Shown here piece after piece: positions 43,657 to 52,301 of a stretch of DNA of 64,000 nt. The number at the start of each line of letters is the position of its first letter. Within the stretch, counting starts at the first letter, position 1. Source of the DNA: CBDCRK01 sp965220955 (lineage in GTDB: Bacteria > Desulfobacterota > Binatia > Bin18 > CBDCRK01); contig CBDCRK010000017.1 of assembly GCA_965220955.1 (NCBI GenBank), positions 139,124 through 203,123 of the forward strand. The letters are read 5' to 3'. Made by a program: the position numbers and the translations under genes. A model generated the notes under the pieces. It had not been told where the DNA came from and made no database searches. It saw only the letters and a program-made list of their open reading frames with translations.

Positions 43657-43760
43657 AGATCCACGGTAAGGAGCAAGTCGAAGGTTTTTCGGTCAAAGAT
43701 CTCCAGACCGGCGAAACCCGTCACCTAGACGTGCAGGGGGTTTTCATTGCAATAAGCCTT
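43646..43760 (+). pseudogene. Fragment of a thioredoxin reductase gene
   Basis: In another frame the sequence reads PVEIHGKEQVEGFSVKDLQT, GETRHLDVQGVFIAI, matching the segment before the C-terminal FAD motif of thioredoxin reductase (V-x-G-V-x-V-K-D...TGE...GVFVAIG). The following ~200 bases to 43960 are too decayed to place. Confidence 0.6.
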
Positions 43761-43960
43761 TGCCCTGTCACTCGGTCAGCTTCTTCTTTTCCATACATGC
43801 TTTCCCAGAACGAGGTCATAGGCGGCTACCTGAAAGCCAACCCTCTAAGTTTTCGGTCCCGAGTCCCGAGTATCAAGTCCAAGAAGTACATCGCCGCCAG
43901 CCTCTGCTCTTGACTGAGACGGCACTCCGCTCCCATAATCAGTCCCAGAAAGGGGGAGTT

Positions 43961-44800
43961 ATGACCAACCTTTATCAGGATTGCACAGTTACCCTGCGGG
44001 GATTGAGTTTCCATTATCTTGACTGGGGAACCGAGGGCAAGCCGCCGTTTGTGTGCCTGCACGGTGGGGCACAAACCGCGCATAGCTGGGATGATTTTGC
44101 GCCAGTGGTGCGGGGAGACTATCACATCTATGCTCTGAACCAGCGCGGGCATGGGGACTCGGACTGGGCTGCGGATGGAGACTATAGCCGCCAGACGCAG
44201 AGTGACGACGTATCCGCCTTTGTCTCAGCCCTAGGACTCCCGCCCTTTATCCTTACCGGCCTGTCCATGGGCGGGATTAATGCCATCACCTATACTGCCC
44301 GGCATGCTGAGACCGTACGGGCGTTGATCATTGTAGACGTGGGACCGGAAATTGAGCGGCGCGGTCGGGAGAACATCCAGGGCTTTATCTCCGGGATTGA
44401 TGAGCTAGACTCTTTTGAGGCCTTTGTCGAACGTGCCCATCGTTTTAATCCTCGCCGCTCCCTGGACAACCTGCGCCAGCGCTTGTCACATAACCTTAAG
44501 CAGCTGCCTAGCGGCAAGTGGACGTGGAAATTCGATCAAAAACGCCTAAGCGCAGGCGTTCGCTCCGACATTGGACCTGAAGGATTATGGGAAGACGTAC
44601 GCCAGATCCGCTGTCCTACCTTGATTGTGCGCGGTGGGGAAAGCGATATCCTGGCTCCGGAGGCAGCCGAGAGAATGCAAGCCGCCATTCCTAACAGTCG
44701 TATTGTTGTGGTGCCCGGGGCCGGGCACTCGGTTATGGGGGATAACCCCGAGGGCTTTGCCGCTGCGGTGCAGGACTTTCTGCGCACATTGAACCATTGA
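43961..44800 (+). CDS. Alpha/beta hydrolase
   Basis: 279 residues from the ATG at 43961 (AGGGGGAG); the frame is open upstream but without ribosome site. HGGAQTAHSWDDF oxyanion segment, nucleophile Ser in TGLSMGGINA, acid in GESDILAPE and His in PGAGHSVMGDNP. A serine hydrolase, for example a C-C bond or ester hydrolase of a degradation pathway. Confidence 0.9.
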   Translation: MTNLYQDCTVTLRGLSFHYLDWGTEGKPPFVCLHGGAQTAHSWDDFAPVVRGDYHIYALNQRGHGDSDWAADGDYSRQTQSDDVSAFVSALGLPPFILTGLSMGGINAITYTARHAETVRALIIVDVGPEIERRGRENIQGFISGIDELDSFEAFVERAHRFNPRRSLDNLRQRLSHNLKQLPSGKWTWKFDQKRLSAGVRSDIGPEGLWEDVRQIRCPTLIVRGGESDILAPEAAERMQAAIPNSRIVVVPGAGHSVMGDNPEGFAAAVQDFLRTLNH

Positions 44801-44853
44801 GTCATTATACCAATGAGAGAATGGAGTAATGAAAAAGTGAATCAATGGCTCAA

Positions 44854-45051
44854 TCAATTTGTCTCCGCGCGGATCGGTAGCGCTAAGGGACGGATGGGAG
44901 ACCCGGTGGCGCCCCGAAGTTTAATCGGGGCGGCAATAAAGGCAAACTCATACACCTGATCTTTGGCCAGATCTTCTAACCACAAAATCTCCAGCAAGCA
45001 GACGGAAAATCCCAATCCAATGCTGACTCCTCTAAAATATAAAGCTTTCAA
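44854..45051 (-). pseudogene. C-terminal fragment of a cyclase-family (kynurenine formamidase-like) protein
   Basis: 65 codons: LGFSVCLLEILWLEDLAK then YEFAFIAAPIKLRGATGSPI and RPLAL, the C-terminus of the putative cyclase/KynB fold. The N-terminal HxGTHxDxPxH metal site is absent. AAGGAGGG happens to precede an in-frame TTG. Confidence 0.7.
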
Positions 45052-45244
45052 GACCCTCCCTCCTTTGGTAAGCAGATGAGCAATTATTCCGCTCTTGTGC
45101 TGATGATGTCAATCTTTTTCTCTTAGCCTCTTGACCCTAACTATTGACGCGGTGGGAGGGAACCAATACGATGGACCACGATTTGGACTAACCGTTCTCG
45201 CAGGCATCCTAGGAAATTTCTTCCTACTGAAGGAGGGTATCACT

Positions 45245-45784
45245 ATGGAAGAGACGATCAAAGTCAAAGTCCAACCGTTTACCGCCGAGGCCTTTCGTCC
45301 CTACGGTCAGATGTTAGAAAGCAAACAGCCGATTTTTCCGGAGACAGAAGAAGGGCGAGTAGCCATGGAGTTGCTGCGCGTTAAACACCGCGCCAATGCC
45401 AGACGAACCGAGCAGTTGGCCATTCACTTCTCGTATAACCAGACGTTTATTCCCGTACAGGGGACCATGGTGTTGCTTGTGGCCCCGCCTCCGCGCAACC
45501 GTGAAGTCGGTCCTGAGGGTTATGAGCTGGACTATGAGCAGCTTGCGGCTTTTGTGGTGGAGCCCGGCCAGGCGGCCTTTATTGAGAAAGGTACTTGGCA
45601 CAATGTTGTCACGCTTGGGTCTGAGTGCACCTTTATCAATCTAACCCGCAAGAACCCAGGCGAGGGAACCAGCCAGGTCGGAGATCTGGAGGGGCGCATT
45701 GAAAAAATACCGTCCAGACGGCCCTATGTAGAGTTTGTTGACGTCAAGAAACGCGACAATCGTATTATTGAGCTGGATTTTTAA
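45245..45784 (+). CDS. Ureidoglycolate lyase-like (AllA family) protein
   Basis: 179 residues. The N-terminal VQPFTAEAFRPYGQMLE and central FIEKGTWHNVVT fit the cupin-fold AllA family, which splits ureidoglycolate to glyoxylate and urea in purine breakdown. No other allantoin gene is nearby, so the substrate is unsure. ATG at 45245 follows GAAGGAGGG; the frame is open upstream to 45131 without a ribosome site. Confidence 0.8.
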   Translation: MEETIKVKVQPFTAEAFRPYGQMLESKQPIFPETEEGRVAMELLRVKHRANARRTEQLAIHFSYNQTFIPVQGTMVLLVAPPPRNREVGPEGYELDYEQLAAFVVEPGQAAFIEKGTWHNVVTLGSECTFINLTRKNPGEGTSQVGDLEGRIEKIPSRRPYVEFVDVKKRDNRIIELDF

Positions 45785-45859
45785 AAAGATTGTAGGGGCT
45801 TGATTTATCAAGCCCTTTTTCGATTCGGATAAATCTGACTCCTACTGAAGGAGGTCACC

Positions 45860-46975
45860 ATGTCATACAAGATTATTGATGCGGATGCCCACATGTGCGA
45901 GCCGCCCAATTTATGGCTAGAGAGGATCGACGAGCGGTTTCGCGACCGGGCACCGCGAGTGGTTAAAGATTTTAAAGGTAAAAAGGGGTCCTTTTTTGTC
46001 TGCGAGAACCTGCCGCCAATGCGGGTCTCTGGTGCGTTTGCTGCGGGTAAGACGTTCGACAAGGCTTTTATGGAGGCAGGCATAGAGGACGCGCTGCCTG
46101 GAGGTTGGGATCCAGCCGCACGGCTAAAAGACATGGAGTTGGATGGGGTTGAAGCCGCAGTTTTGTATACCACTTTTGGCTTTATGCTCTTTCGGCTGGA
46201 GGATGCTGAATTCCAGGAGGCCTGCTTTCGGGTTTATAACGACTGGCTGGCCGAGTTTTGCAGCTATGCCCCAAAGCAGCTTGCCGGTCTGGGGCTGGTT
46301 GCGCTGTTTGATGTTGACCGAGGGAGGCAGGAGCTGGAGCGCTGCAAGAAAATGGGTCTAAAGGGAGCAATGGTTTGGGCCTGCCCGCCGGAAGATCGGC
46401 CCTATAGCTCCCCTATGTATGACCCCTTCTGGGCAACGGCACAAGACTTAGAAATGCCGCTCTCACTGCATCTGGCCACGGGGCGCAGAAGAGAGAGTAA
46501 TTTAAGTGAAAGAGATCTAGCAGAGTTTTGGGTGAATTCTGTTGTCAGGCCGCACGAGATTCAGCATTCGCTCCTGATGCTGGTTTTTGCGGGGGTGCTG
46601 GAGCGTTTTCCCCGCCTTAAGCTGGTTTCCGCGGAGAACGATATTGCCTGGGTGCCCCATCTTCTGGAGCGAGCGGATAAGTATCACCGCCGGTGGAAGC
46701 AGGGCTATGATGCCCCGCTCTCGCTCAAGCCTAGCGAATACTTTCGCCGTCAGGTTTATGCTACTTTCATTGATGATCCCATGGGCCTTAAGACCTACCA
46801 GCTTACCGGCAGTGCCGACAATTTCATGTGGTCCACGGATTACCCCCATCAGGCTGCCACCTGGCCCCACTCGCAGGAGGTACTAGAGCGGGATTTTCAG
46901 GGGATCCCAGAAGAGGACAAACGCAAGATTGTGCGCGAGAACACGGCCAAGCTCTATGGATTTGAGCTGGGGTAA
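45860..46975 (+). CDS. Metal-dependent amidohydrolase (amidohydrolase 2 family)
   Basis: 371 residues, related to 14871-16016. Motifs: IIDADAHMCEPPNLW at the start, LSLHLATGRRRE and WSTDYPHQAATWP. The metal-site DxH, H and D are all present. GAAGGAGG is 7 bases before the ATG; 75 bases after the AllA-like gene. Confidence 0.9.
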   Translation: MSYKIIDADAHMCEPPNLWLERIDERFRDRAPRVVKDFKGKKGSFFVCENLPPMRVSGAFAAGKTFDKAFMEAGIEDALPGGWDPAARLKDMELDGVEAAVLYTTFGFMLFRLEDAEFQEACFRVYNDWLAEFCSYAPKQLAGLGLVALFDVDRGRQELERCKKMGLKGAMVWACPPEDRPYSSPMYDPFWATAQDLEMPLSLHLATGRRRESNLSERDLAEFWVNSVVRPHEIQHSLLMLVFAGVLERFPRLKLVSAENDIAWVPHLLERADKYHRRWKQGYDAPLSLKPSEYFRRQVYATFIDDPMGLKTYQLTGSADNFMWSTDYPHQAATWPHSQEVLERDFQGIPEEDKRKIVRENTAKLYGFELG

Positions 46976-47038
46976 GGGCTATACCGGATAGCTAATATAG
47001 TTTTCAACCAGCTGCCACAGGTAGCTGGTTGACGGGGG

Positions 47039-47157
47039 CTATTGGGGTACAGCTTCCACAATGCCAATCGGTGCCGGCAGCGGCTTTACCATTGTCAGCT
47101 TGAAGCCCACTTGATCGAACAGTTCCTTGAATTTTTCCTCAGCTACGACCAATTTCC
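47039..47157 (-). pseudogene. C-terminal fragment of a SAM-dependent methyltransferase
   Basis: Minus-strand frame: EEKFKELFDQVGFKLTMVKP then PAPIGIVEAVPQ and TAG. This matches the last strand pair of O-methyltransferase-type proteins (AGF-x-L...P-x-x-x-x-I-I-E). The rest is gone. Confidence 0.6.
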
Positions 47158-47267
47158 TACTTTAAGCTTCTCTTGACCTTTATAGGCTGCAAGCGGTAGA
47201 GTCCATTTATCAGGGTGGGGAGGAGTGCTTGGGACGCTGGGAGATCTCTTTTAGGAAGGTGAGAGCT

Positions 47268-47918
47268 ATGAAAAGAGGAGCTATAGCGTTTATTGTCCTC
47301 TCTGTCTCGATATGTTTGGCCACGCAAGTCTGGGCCCAGGGAATAGGAAGACGTGGTTTCGGAGGTCATTCGGGTGCCTTCCGCAGTGGCTTTGGACATG
47401 GCAGCCTACACTCACGGTCTGGGCCTCACCTTCATGGAGCTGGCCGCCATCGGCGTTTCCACAACCATCGCTCCGTTCCCCATGGGTATGGTCACCACCA
47501 GTCTTTTCATTACAAGCGTCATCACTTTGCTCCCCATGGGTATGGTCACCACCAGTCTTTTCGTTACAAGCGTCATCACTTTGCTCCCCATGGGTATGGT
47601 CACCAACGCTCCCCATGGGTATGGTCACCAACGGCATTTCGTTACAAGCGTCATCACTTCGGCAGGCACTTCGGCAGGCACTTCGGCAGGCACTTCGGCA
47701 GGCACTTCCATCACTATGGACACTACTATCCCTTTGCCTTCTACGGTCCTGCTACGGTAATCGTTAGTTACCCTTTCTTTTGCCGGCCCCACGGGCTTGG
47801 GTTTACCGATCAAGCTCTGTTTTTTAATCACTTATACCAAGTCCACCAGATCCCGCTGGAAAACGCCCTCTCTTCTTGTAAACCGGTGGGTTCTCGCTTT
47901 GTTTTCTATGGCTATTAG
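47268..47918 (+). CDS. Exported His/Gly/Arg-rich repeat protein
   Basis: 216 residues. Signal peptide MKRGAIAFIVLSVSICLATQ with predicted cleavage after VWA. Mature part: three ~18-residue repeats PHGYGHHQSF-YKRHHFA (54-base DNA repeats from ~47478), the third altered by a 25-base duplication plus a 1-base loss that restores frame (SPWVWSPTAF), then five HFGR units (12-base repeats, 47659-47711), then a non-repetitive C-terminal ~60 residues. Over 20% His suggests metal binding in the periplasm. ATG 47268 follows AAGGTGAG. Other frames are open across the repeats only because unit lengths are multiples of three. Confidence 0.8.
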   Translation: MKRGAIAFIVLSVSICLATQVWAQGIGRRGFGGHSGAFRSGFGHGSLHSRSGPHLHGAGRHRRFHNHRSVPHGYGHHQSFHYKRHHFAPHGYGHHQSFRYKRHHFAPHGYGHQRSPWVWSPTAFRYKRHHFGRHFGRHFGRHFGRHFHHYGHYYPFAFYGPATVIVSYPFFCRPHGLGFTDQALFFNHLYQVHQIPLENALSSCKPVGSRFVFYGY

Positions 47919-47986
47919 CCACTTTACTCTTCAGGTGCATAGTCTGCTTGAATGTTCACTACCCTCAATAAAAGAAGGAGAGAGCT

Positions 47987-48859
47987 ATGCAGTATGGGTT
48001 GCATATAGGCAACGGGTCAGCGGTTACGGATTCGGCAGTGCTATGCGACGTGGCACAATTAGCGGAGGAGCTAGGTTATGAGTCGATCTTGATTGGCGAT
48101 CATGTGATGCCTCCCCGCAAAATCAACTCGCCTTATCCCCTGCCGGTGGAAACCGTGCCCTGGAATATATACCAGGAGGAAGACTGGCCGGACTGCTTCG
48201 CTATGCTGGCTTTTCTGGCGGCTGCAACCAAGAAGGTGCGTTTGGGCACTAGCGTTATTATCCTACCCTATCGTCATCCTATTGTGATGGCCAAGATGCT
48301 TGCCACTATCGACCGCCTGTCTGGGGGTCGGGTTATTTGCGGAGTTGGCATTGGCTGGATAGAAGCAGAGTTTGATTTTCTGGGAGCCCCGTTTGCCGAA
48401 CGGGCCGTTATGAGTGAAGAATATATTATGGTCATGAAAGCGCTCTGGACCCAGAAGAAGCCACGCATAGACGGCCGCTATATAACAATCAACCAGGATG
48501 TCAACTTTGGTCCGCTGCCAGTGCAAAACCCCCATCCTCCTATCTGGGTAGGAGGTAACACCCTTCCTGCTATGCGCCGTGTGGCCCGCTGGGGAGATGG
48601 TTGGCAACCAGTCTTTCTGCCGCTTGAGGTCATCCAACAGAAACTTGAGCAGCTCCGGTCCCTTGTTGAAAAGGAAGGTCGGGACTTTTATCGCCTTGAG
48701 ATTTCAACTTTGGTAGGCGCCAACACCAGCCTAGAAGAGGCAAAAGCTTATCAGGCCACAGGCTTCCATCTACTGTATACAGGGTTCTCTTCGAACAAGC
48801 CTCAGAAGATGTTCGCTGAAATGAAACAGTTTGCTGGAACCCTGCGTGAAGCTGGATAG
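47987..48859 (+). CDS. LLM-class F420-dependent oxidoreductase
   Basis: 290 residues: MQYGLHIGNG, LAEELGYESILIGDHVMPPR, VRLGTSVIILPYRHP, GRVICGVGIGW and PPIWVGGNT. These match the F420-dependent subgroup (TIGR03619-like), including an ATIDRLSGGR loop. GAAGGAGAG precedes the start. Confidence 0.9.
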   Translation: MQYGLHIGNGSAVTDSAVLCDVAQLAEELGYESILIGDHVMPPRKINSPYPLPVETVPWNIYQEEDWPDCFAMLAFLAAATKKVRLGTSVIILPYRHPIVMAKMLATIDRLSGGRVICGVGIGWIEAEFDFLGAPFAERAVMSEEYIMVMKALWTQKKPRIDGRYITINQDVNFGPLPVQNPHPPIWVGGNTLPAMRRVARWGDGWQPVFLPLEVIQQKLEQLRSLVEKEGRDFYRLEISTLVGANTSLEEAKAYQATGFHLLYTGFSSNKPQKMFAEMKQFAGTLREAG

Positions 48860-48880
48860 GCTTGGTTCTTCTGGAAAGAG

Positions 48881-48982
48881 AGTCTAGGGCTGGTTCTCCT
48901 ACCGGCCGTGAGGCTGTGGGCATCTTTGGGTTTATTCAGGAGGATGGAATCAGAGCCAGTCTAGGGCTGGTTCTCCTACCGG
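48881..48982. repeat. 25-base direct repeat upstream of the epoxide-hydrolase-like gene
   Basis: AGTCTAGGGCTGGTTCTCCT plus ACCGG occurs at 48881-48905 and again at 48958-48982, 77 bases apart. The second copy ends 8 bases before the AAAGGAGG ribosome site of 49003. Likely a small tandem duplication. Confidence 0.8.
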
Positions 48983-49002
48983 ATAAAAAAGGAGGTATTT
49001 CC

Positions 49003-49866
49003 ATGCCTGACTCTTGGACCCATCACACTACAACCGTTAACGGGTTTCGCATGCATTACGTTGTGGCCGGCTCAGGCTATCCGTTGGTGTTCCTACATGG
49101 CTGGCCGCAGAGCTGGTACGAGTGGCGCAAGATTATCCCCCCTTTGGCTGAGCGTTTCACTGTAGTTGCACCTGACCTGCGTGGCCTAGGGGATTCCCAG
49201 CGACCCCTCACTGGCTATGACAAGCGGACCCTAGCTGCGGATGTATATGCGCTTGTGCAATCCCTGGGTTTTAGCAAGATTGGGTTGACAGGCCATGATT
49301 GGGGAGGTGCGGTCGCCTTTTACCTGGCCTATGACCATCCGGAGATAGTCGAACGGCTAATGGCCTTGGACACGCTTCCTGGTTTGGGGCGCACAGGCGA
49401 CAAGATGGACCTGCAGGCAGCTCGCAGTTTCTGGCATGTTTTCTTTCACGCCGGTATGCCGGATTTAGCCGAGAGGCTAGTGAGCGCCAATATAGAGGCA
49501 TACCTGAGCCATTTCTTTACTTCCCCTGCCTACAATTACAGCCCTGCCGCCTTCAGCAAGGAAGATATTGCCGAGTATGTACGGGTTTATTCCTTGCCTG
49601 GGGCTCTACGGGCCGGGATTCAATATTACCGCACCGCTCTGGACGAAGACCTGGCTTCATTGAGTAGTTGTACCCGTAAGCTGACTATGCCGGTACTGGC
49701 CTGGGGTGGGCAGACATTTCTGGGAAATGTTGTGTCTATGTGGCAGGCGGTAGCCGAGCATGTGCAAGGGGGACAAGTAGAGCAGTGTGGGCATTTCATT
49801 GCCGAGGAAAAACCAGAGTTTGTTATTGAACAGGCGCTGGAGTTTTTTAGTCCGCTGCAGGGGTAG
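49003..49866 (+). CDS. Alpha/beta hydrolase, epoxide hydrolase-like (paralogue)
   Basis: 287 residues, paralogue of 9157-10017: HGWPQSWYEWR, Asp nucleophile in GHDWGG and catalytic His in CGHFIAEE. The cap-domain region differs (RSFWHVFFHAGMPDLAE versus RRLWHVFFQGGAPDLAE). ATG 49003 follows AAAGGAGG. The reading frame is open upstream but lacks similarity to its paralogue there. Confidence 0.92.
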   Translation: MPDSWTHHTTTVNGFRMHYVVAGSGYPLVFLHGWPQSWYEWRKIIPPLAERFTVVAPDLRGLGDSQRPLTGYDKRTLAADVYALVQSLGFSKIGLTGHDWGGAVAFYLAYDHPEIVERLMALDTLPGLGRTGDKMDLQAARSFWHVFFHAGMPDLAERLVSANIEAYLSHFFTSPAYNYSPAAFSKEDIAEYVRVYSLPGALRAGIQYYRTALDEDLASLSSCTRKLTMPVLAWGGQTFLGNVVSMWQAVAEHVQGGQVEQCGHFIAEEKPEFVIEQALEFFSPLQG

Positions 49867-49920
49867 AGACCAGAGATATAAAAAAGGGCAATAGCAAGCA
49901 AGAGTTTACTATTAATTGTC

Positions 49921-49948
49921 CCCTCTCCCGCAAAGCCGCGGGAGAGGG
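49921..49948. terminator. Hairpin between convergent genes
   Basis: CCCTCTCCCGC and GCGGGAGAGGG form a perfect 11-base stem with loop AAAGCC between the convergent stops at 49866 and 50005. No T-tract; a REP-type element related to 484-530 that may protect or end transcripts. Confidence 0.6.
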
Positions 49949-50004
49949 TGGGATTTCCATAAGGATTTTCACTAAGCTAAAGAGCTTAGCAGACTATTCA
50001 CGTG

Positions 50005-50985
50005 TTACCCGGCAAATGCCTCTAATGTTGCCTTGACCCCTTTATCATAATCGCCATCGATGGGCGTTGGATACAGAACAATATAGGAGGCTCCAGCCTT
50101 CTCAAATTCCTCTACCTTCTTATGACACTCCTGAGCCGTGCCCATAGCGGCAATCTGCTCAGCCATGTCCTCTGAGACCGCTTCTGCCGCCGCATCTGTA
50201 TCTCCCTTGGCCGCCGCCTCAGCAATTCCTCTAGCCTCCTTCTCAAACCCCTGCCGGACAAACAAGCGATTATAGTAGGGCATCCGTCCATACAACGACA
50301 GCGTGCGTTTAACCGAACGTAGCGCTACAGCCCGGTCGGAACACACACAGCAGTGCATAATGAGAGCAATGGATACATCAGAGGGTGAGCGCCCGGCCTG
50401 CTGTGCGCCCAGAGAAATGCCATCCACAACTTCTTGCAAACCGTCTGGGGAGTAGTTAAGGGGTAAACTGCCGTCGGCCAACTCACCGGTCAGTACAATA
50501 CTCTTGGGCGAGATACCGGCAACATAAACAGGAATCTTACGTTCAGCCCGAGGTACAGGCAATCCTAAGGTAGCCATTCTCGCGGTTCCTTCATAATCTC
50601 CCTTAAATATACTGTTCAACGCGGTGATGTATTCACGCAGGGCTGTAAGTGGCTTGTCCATAGGAATGCCGTAGTCCCGGTTCACGGGCACATGGCTGGT
50701 TCCCAGGCCAAGAAGTATTCGTCCAGGAGCCAGCTTATCAATGGTCAAAGTGTGCAAGGCGGCAATAAGGGGATGGCGCAGATAGAGATTAGTAATGCCG
50801 GTACCCACCTGAATGCGCTTAGTCACACTAGCCAAGTGCTGAGCCAGGGCCAGGGAGTCGGTGAGAGACTCGGTGACAAGAAAGTTCCGCAGCCCTCTGG
50901 CCTCTGCCATCTGCGTGTAAGAGACCAGCTGCTCGACCGTTCCGGGAGCTAAATTACTCATAACAAGCATACCGGGTGTTTGCAT
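50005..50985 (-). CDS. LLM-class flavin/F420-dependent oxidoreductase
   Basis: 326 residues: QMAEARGLRNFLVTESLTDS, IQVGTGITNLYLRHP, GRILLGLGTSHVP and IPVYVAGISPKS. C-terminal helix ECHKKVEEFEKAG precedes YIVLYPTP. AGAAAGGA lies before the ATG. Fifth LLM-type locus counting the deleted copy at 59518. Confidence 0.9.
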   Translation of the reverse strand: MQTPGMLVMSNLAPGTVEQLVSYTQMAEARGLRNFLVTESLTDSLALAQHLASVTKRIQVGTGITNLYLRHPLIAALHTLTIDKLAPGRILLGLGTSHVPVNRDYGIPMDKPLTALREYITALNSIFKGDYEGTARMATLGLPVPRAERKIPVYVAGISPKSIVLTGELADGSLPLNYSPDGLQEVVDGISLGAQQAGRSPSDVSIALIMHCCVCSDRAVALRSVKRTLSLYGRMPYYNRLFVRQGFEKEARGIAEAAAKGDTDAAAEAVSEDMAEQIAAMGTAQECHKKVEEFEKAGASYIVLYPTPIDGDYDKGVKATLEAFAG

Positions 50986-51151
50986 AGTAGTTTCCTTTCT
51001 ATAGCGATTTATCTTTATATTCCAATGTTTATCTTCTAGTCTAAAATATTGTCTTTTGGTCTGGTTGCGCTGGAGTTGCGCCTTGCCCCACTTTCTAACG
51101 CAAACTGTGGGTTGTCTAGCCTATTCTTGTGCAGTCCTAGGCTCTTTGTAT

Positions 51152-51408
51152 ATGCGCACACCATTTTCCTCTCCCCCACACGAGTGTCAAGCTCCTGGTG
51201 AGTTCTTGGATATCCGCCAGGCTGCGAGTGAATATCCAGTGGGCCGCAGGACGCTTTGGCAATGGATAAAGGATAGAGAGCTCAAAGCGTATAGGCCAGG
51301 GGCAAGTACATTCTACGGCGCACCGAGCTAGAGAGCTTCCTCACTGCGACAAAAGCGAACGTAGACCTGGACCGGATAGTGGATGAGGTCATGCGGAGTT
51401 TTCGCTAG
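51152..51408 (+). pseudogene. Excisionase-like helix-turn-helix protein, frameshifted
   Basis: Frame 1 gives GEFLDIRQAASEYPVGRRTL, WQWIKDRELKAYRPG, a MerR/excisionase-type HTH_17 domain. At the four-G run near 51299-51302 the frame must change to read YILRRTELESFLTATKANVD and DEVMRSFR before TAG. One indel separates it from a whole 85-residue protein. It lies just upstream of a tmRNA-like 3' end, as recombination directionality factors of islands often do. Confidence 0.65.
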
Positions 51409-51497
51409 TCCCCGTTTCAGTAGTGGGCGGGGTACGCGGGCAAGCATAGGGTTCTCGGTTGCCAAGCAGAGAGTGCGGCTCTCTTAGTCTTCTCCCC

Positions 51498-51677
51498 AGT
51501 GGGGGCAAAGCTAGGTGAGCTTCAAGATAGACAAGATATCCCCCCACCACGGCATACACAACTATGCCGCCCTGTCAAGCCAAGAAAAAGTATAGGTTTA
51601 GTTAGGTTAGCCAAGTATAGTAGATGCTTTAGGGGGACTACTCTCGGACGCGGGTTCGATTCCCGCCGCCTCCACCA
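51498..51677 (+). ncRNA. ssrA: tmRNA 3' domain (partial or att-site copy)
   Basis: Bases 51646-51677 (GGACGCGGGTTCGATTCCCG then CCGCCTCCACCA) are the canonical T-arm and acceptor 3' end of tmRNA, with encoded CCA. Upstream, GTGGGGG...CCCCCAC (from 51498) and GGCATA-CACAAC-TATGCC hairpins could be pseudoknot parts. I cannot find the 5' tRNA-like half (GG-TTCGAC-GG) or a convincing tag reading frame in the preceding ~350 bases. Either the 5' half diverges, the gene is permuted, or this is the 3' copy left by an element that integrated at ssrA. Confidence 0.55.
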
Positions 51678-51780
51678 ATTCTACATCCAGATCCGTCCAA
51701 GAAAATTCATTTAGTAACCTCTTGTCAGCTATTTATGTGCTTTTCACTTGTCCAGAGCTGTCCAACAATATTCCTTGACA

Positions 51781-51825
51781 TCTGGGGGCAACTGGGGGCA
51801 ACTGGGGGCAATATTGGGGGCAAAT
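51781..51825. repeat. G-rich tandem repeat
   Basis: TCTGGGGGCAAC-TGGGGGCAAC-TGGGGGCAAT and ATTGGGGGCAAA: four units of ~10 bases sharing TGGGGGCAA, ~105 bases after the tmRNA end. Could form G-quadruplex-like structures or be recombinase-binding sites. Confidence 0.8.
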
Positions 51826-51831
51826 TAGAAG

Positions 51832-51948
51832 TTACCAAACTGGGTCCCGCTCGCGTAGCGCCGCGTAGATGAGATAGGGATCCTGAGCGGTCCTGCTCGA
51901 CAATGGATTGTACGCGACATCGCTCTCCCAGCGCTCACGTATAAGCAT
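51832..51948 (-). pseudogene. N-terminal stub of a cytochrome P450
   Basis: 38 codons: ESDVAYNPLSSRTAQDPYLI, YAALRERDPVW, the P450 N-terminus before the first beta strand. The frame stops at TAA exactly where the G-rich repeat region begins, so the rest was lost at this junction. Confidence 0.7.
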
Positions 51949-52301
51949 TGTGCTCGCGGCGACTGACCGTATCGCTCTGCGAATTGCGAGTATCATCGTC
52001 TCCTCAGTGCGAGTATCCAAGTAAGATCGGGTACGATCATGCAAGGCGCTCCTGGAGGCCGCCAAGGGGGTTGGCACAGAGTATAATAAAGTATACGACC
52101 AGACCCTAGAATGAGTGACTCGAACCTCGCCCTGCAACCCCCGAATCGGCTGGCCCGAACGGACTCCGAAACGGACTTCCCGGCCATCCTCGCGCGGGCC
52201 GAGGCTGGCGACGTGCGGCTGAAGAATTTTAGGCAAAAGGGGCTGGCTGGCCAAAGAATAGTCAGCTCGGGGTAGGAGCGAATCTTTAAAGGAGGTGTCC
52301 G

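Noticed and set aside
47478..47711. CRISPR array from the regular repeats.
   Set aside because: The units are tandem, without unique spacers, and encode a repeat protein. No cas genes or CRISPR-like repeat-spacer pattern occurs anywhere in the window.
47312..47767. Extra long open frames overlapping the His-rich repeat gene on both strands.
   Set aside because: Repeat units of 54 and 12 bases are multiples of three, so all frames stay open. Only the frame with a signal peptide and ribosome site is credible.
51300..51677. Complete tmRNA gene.
   Set aside because: The 3' acceptor end is clear but the 5' tRNA-like half and the tag reading frame were not found, so only a partial feature is reported.
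51781..51825. CRISPR or minisatellite function for the TGGGGGCAA units.
   Set aside because: Only four short units and no spacers; reported simply as a tandem repeat.
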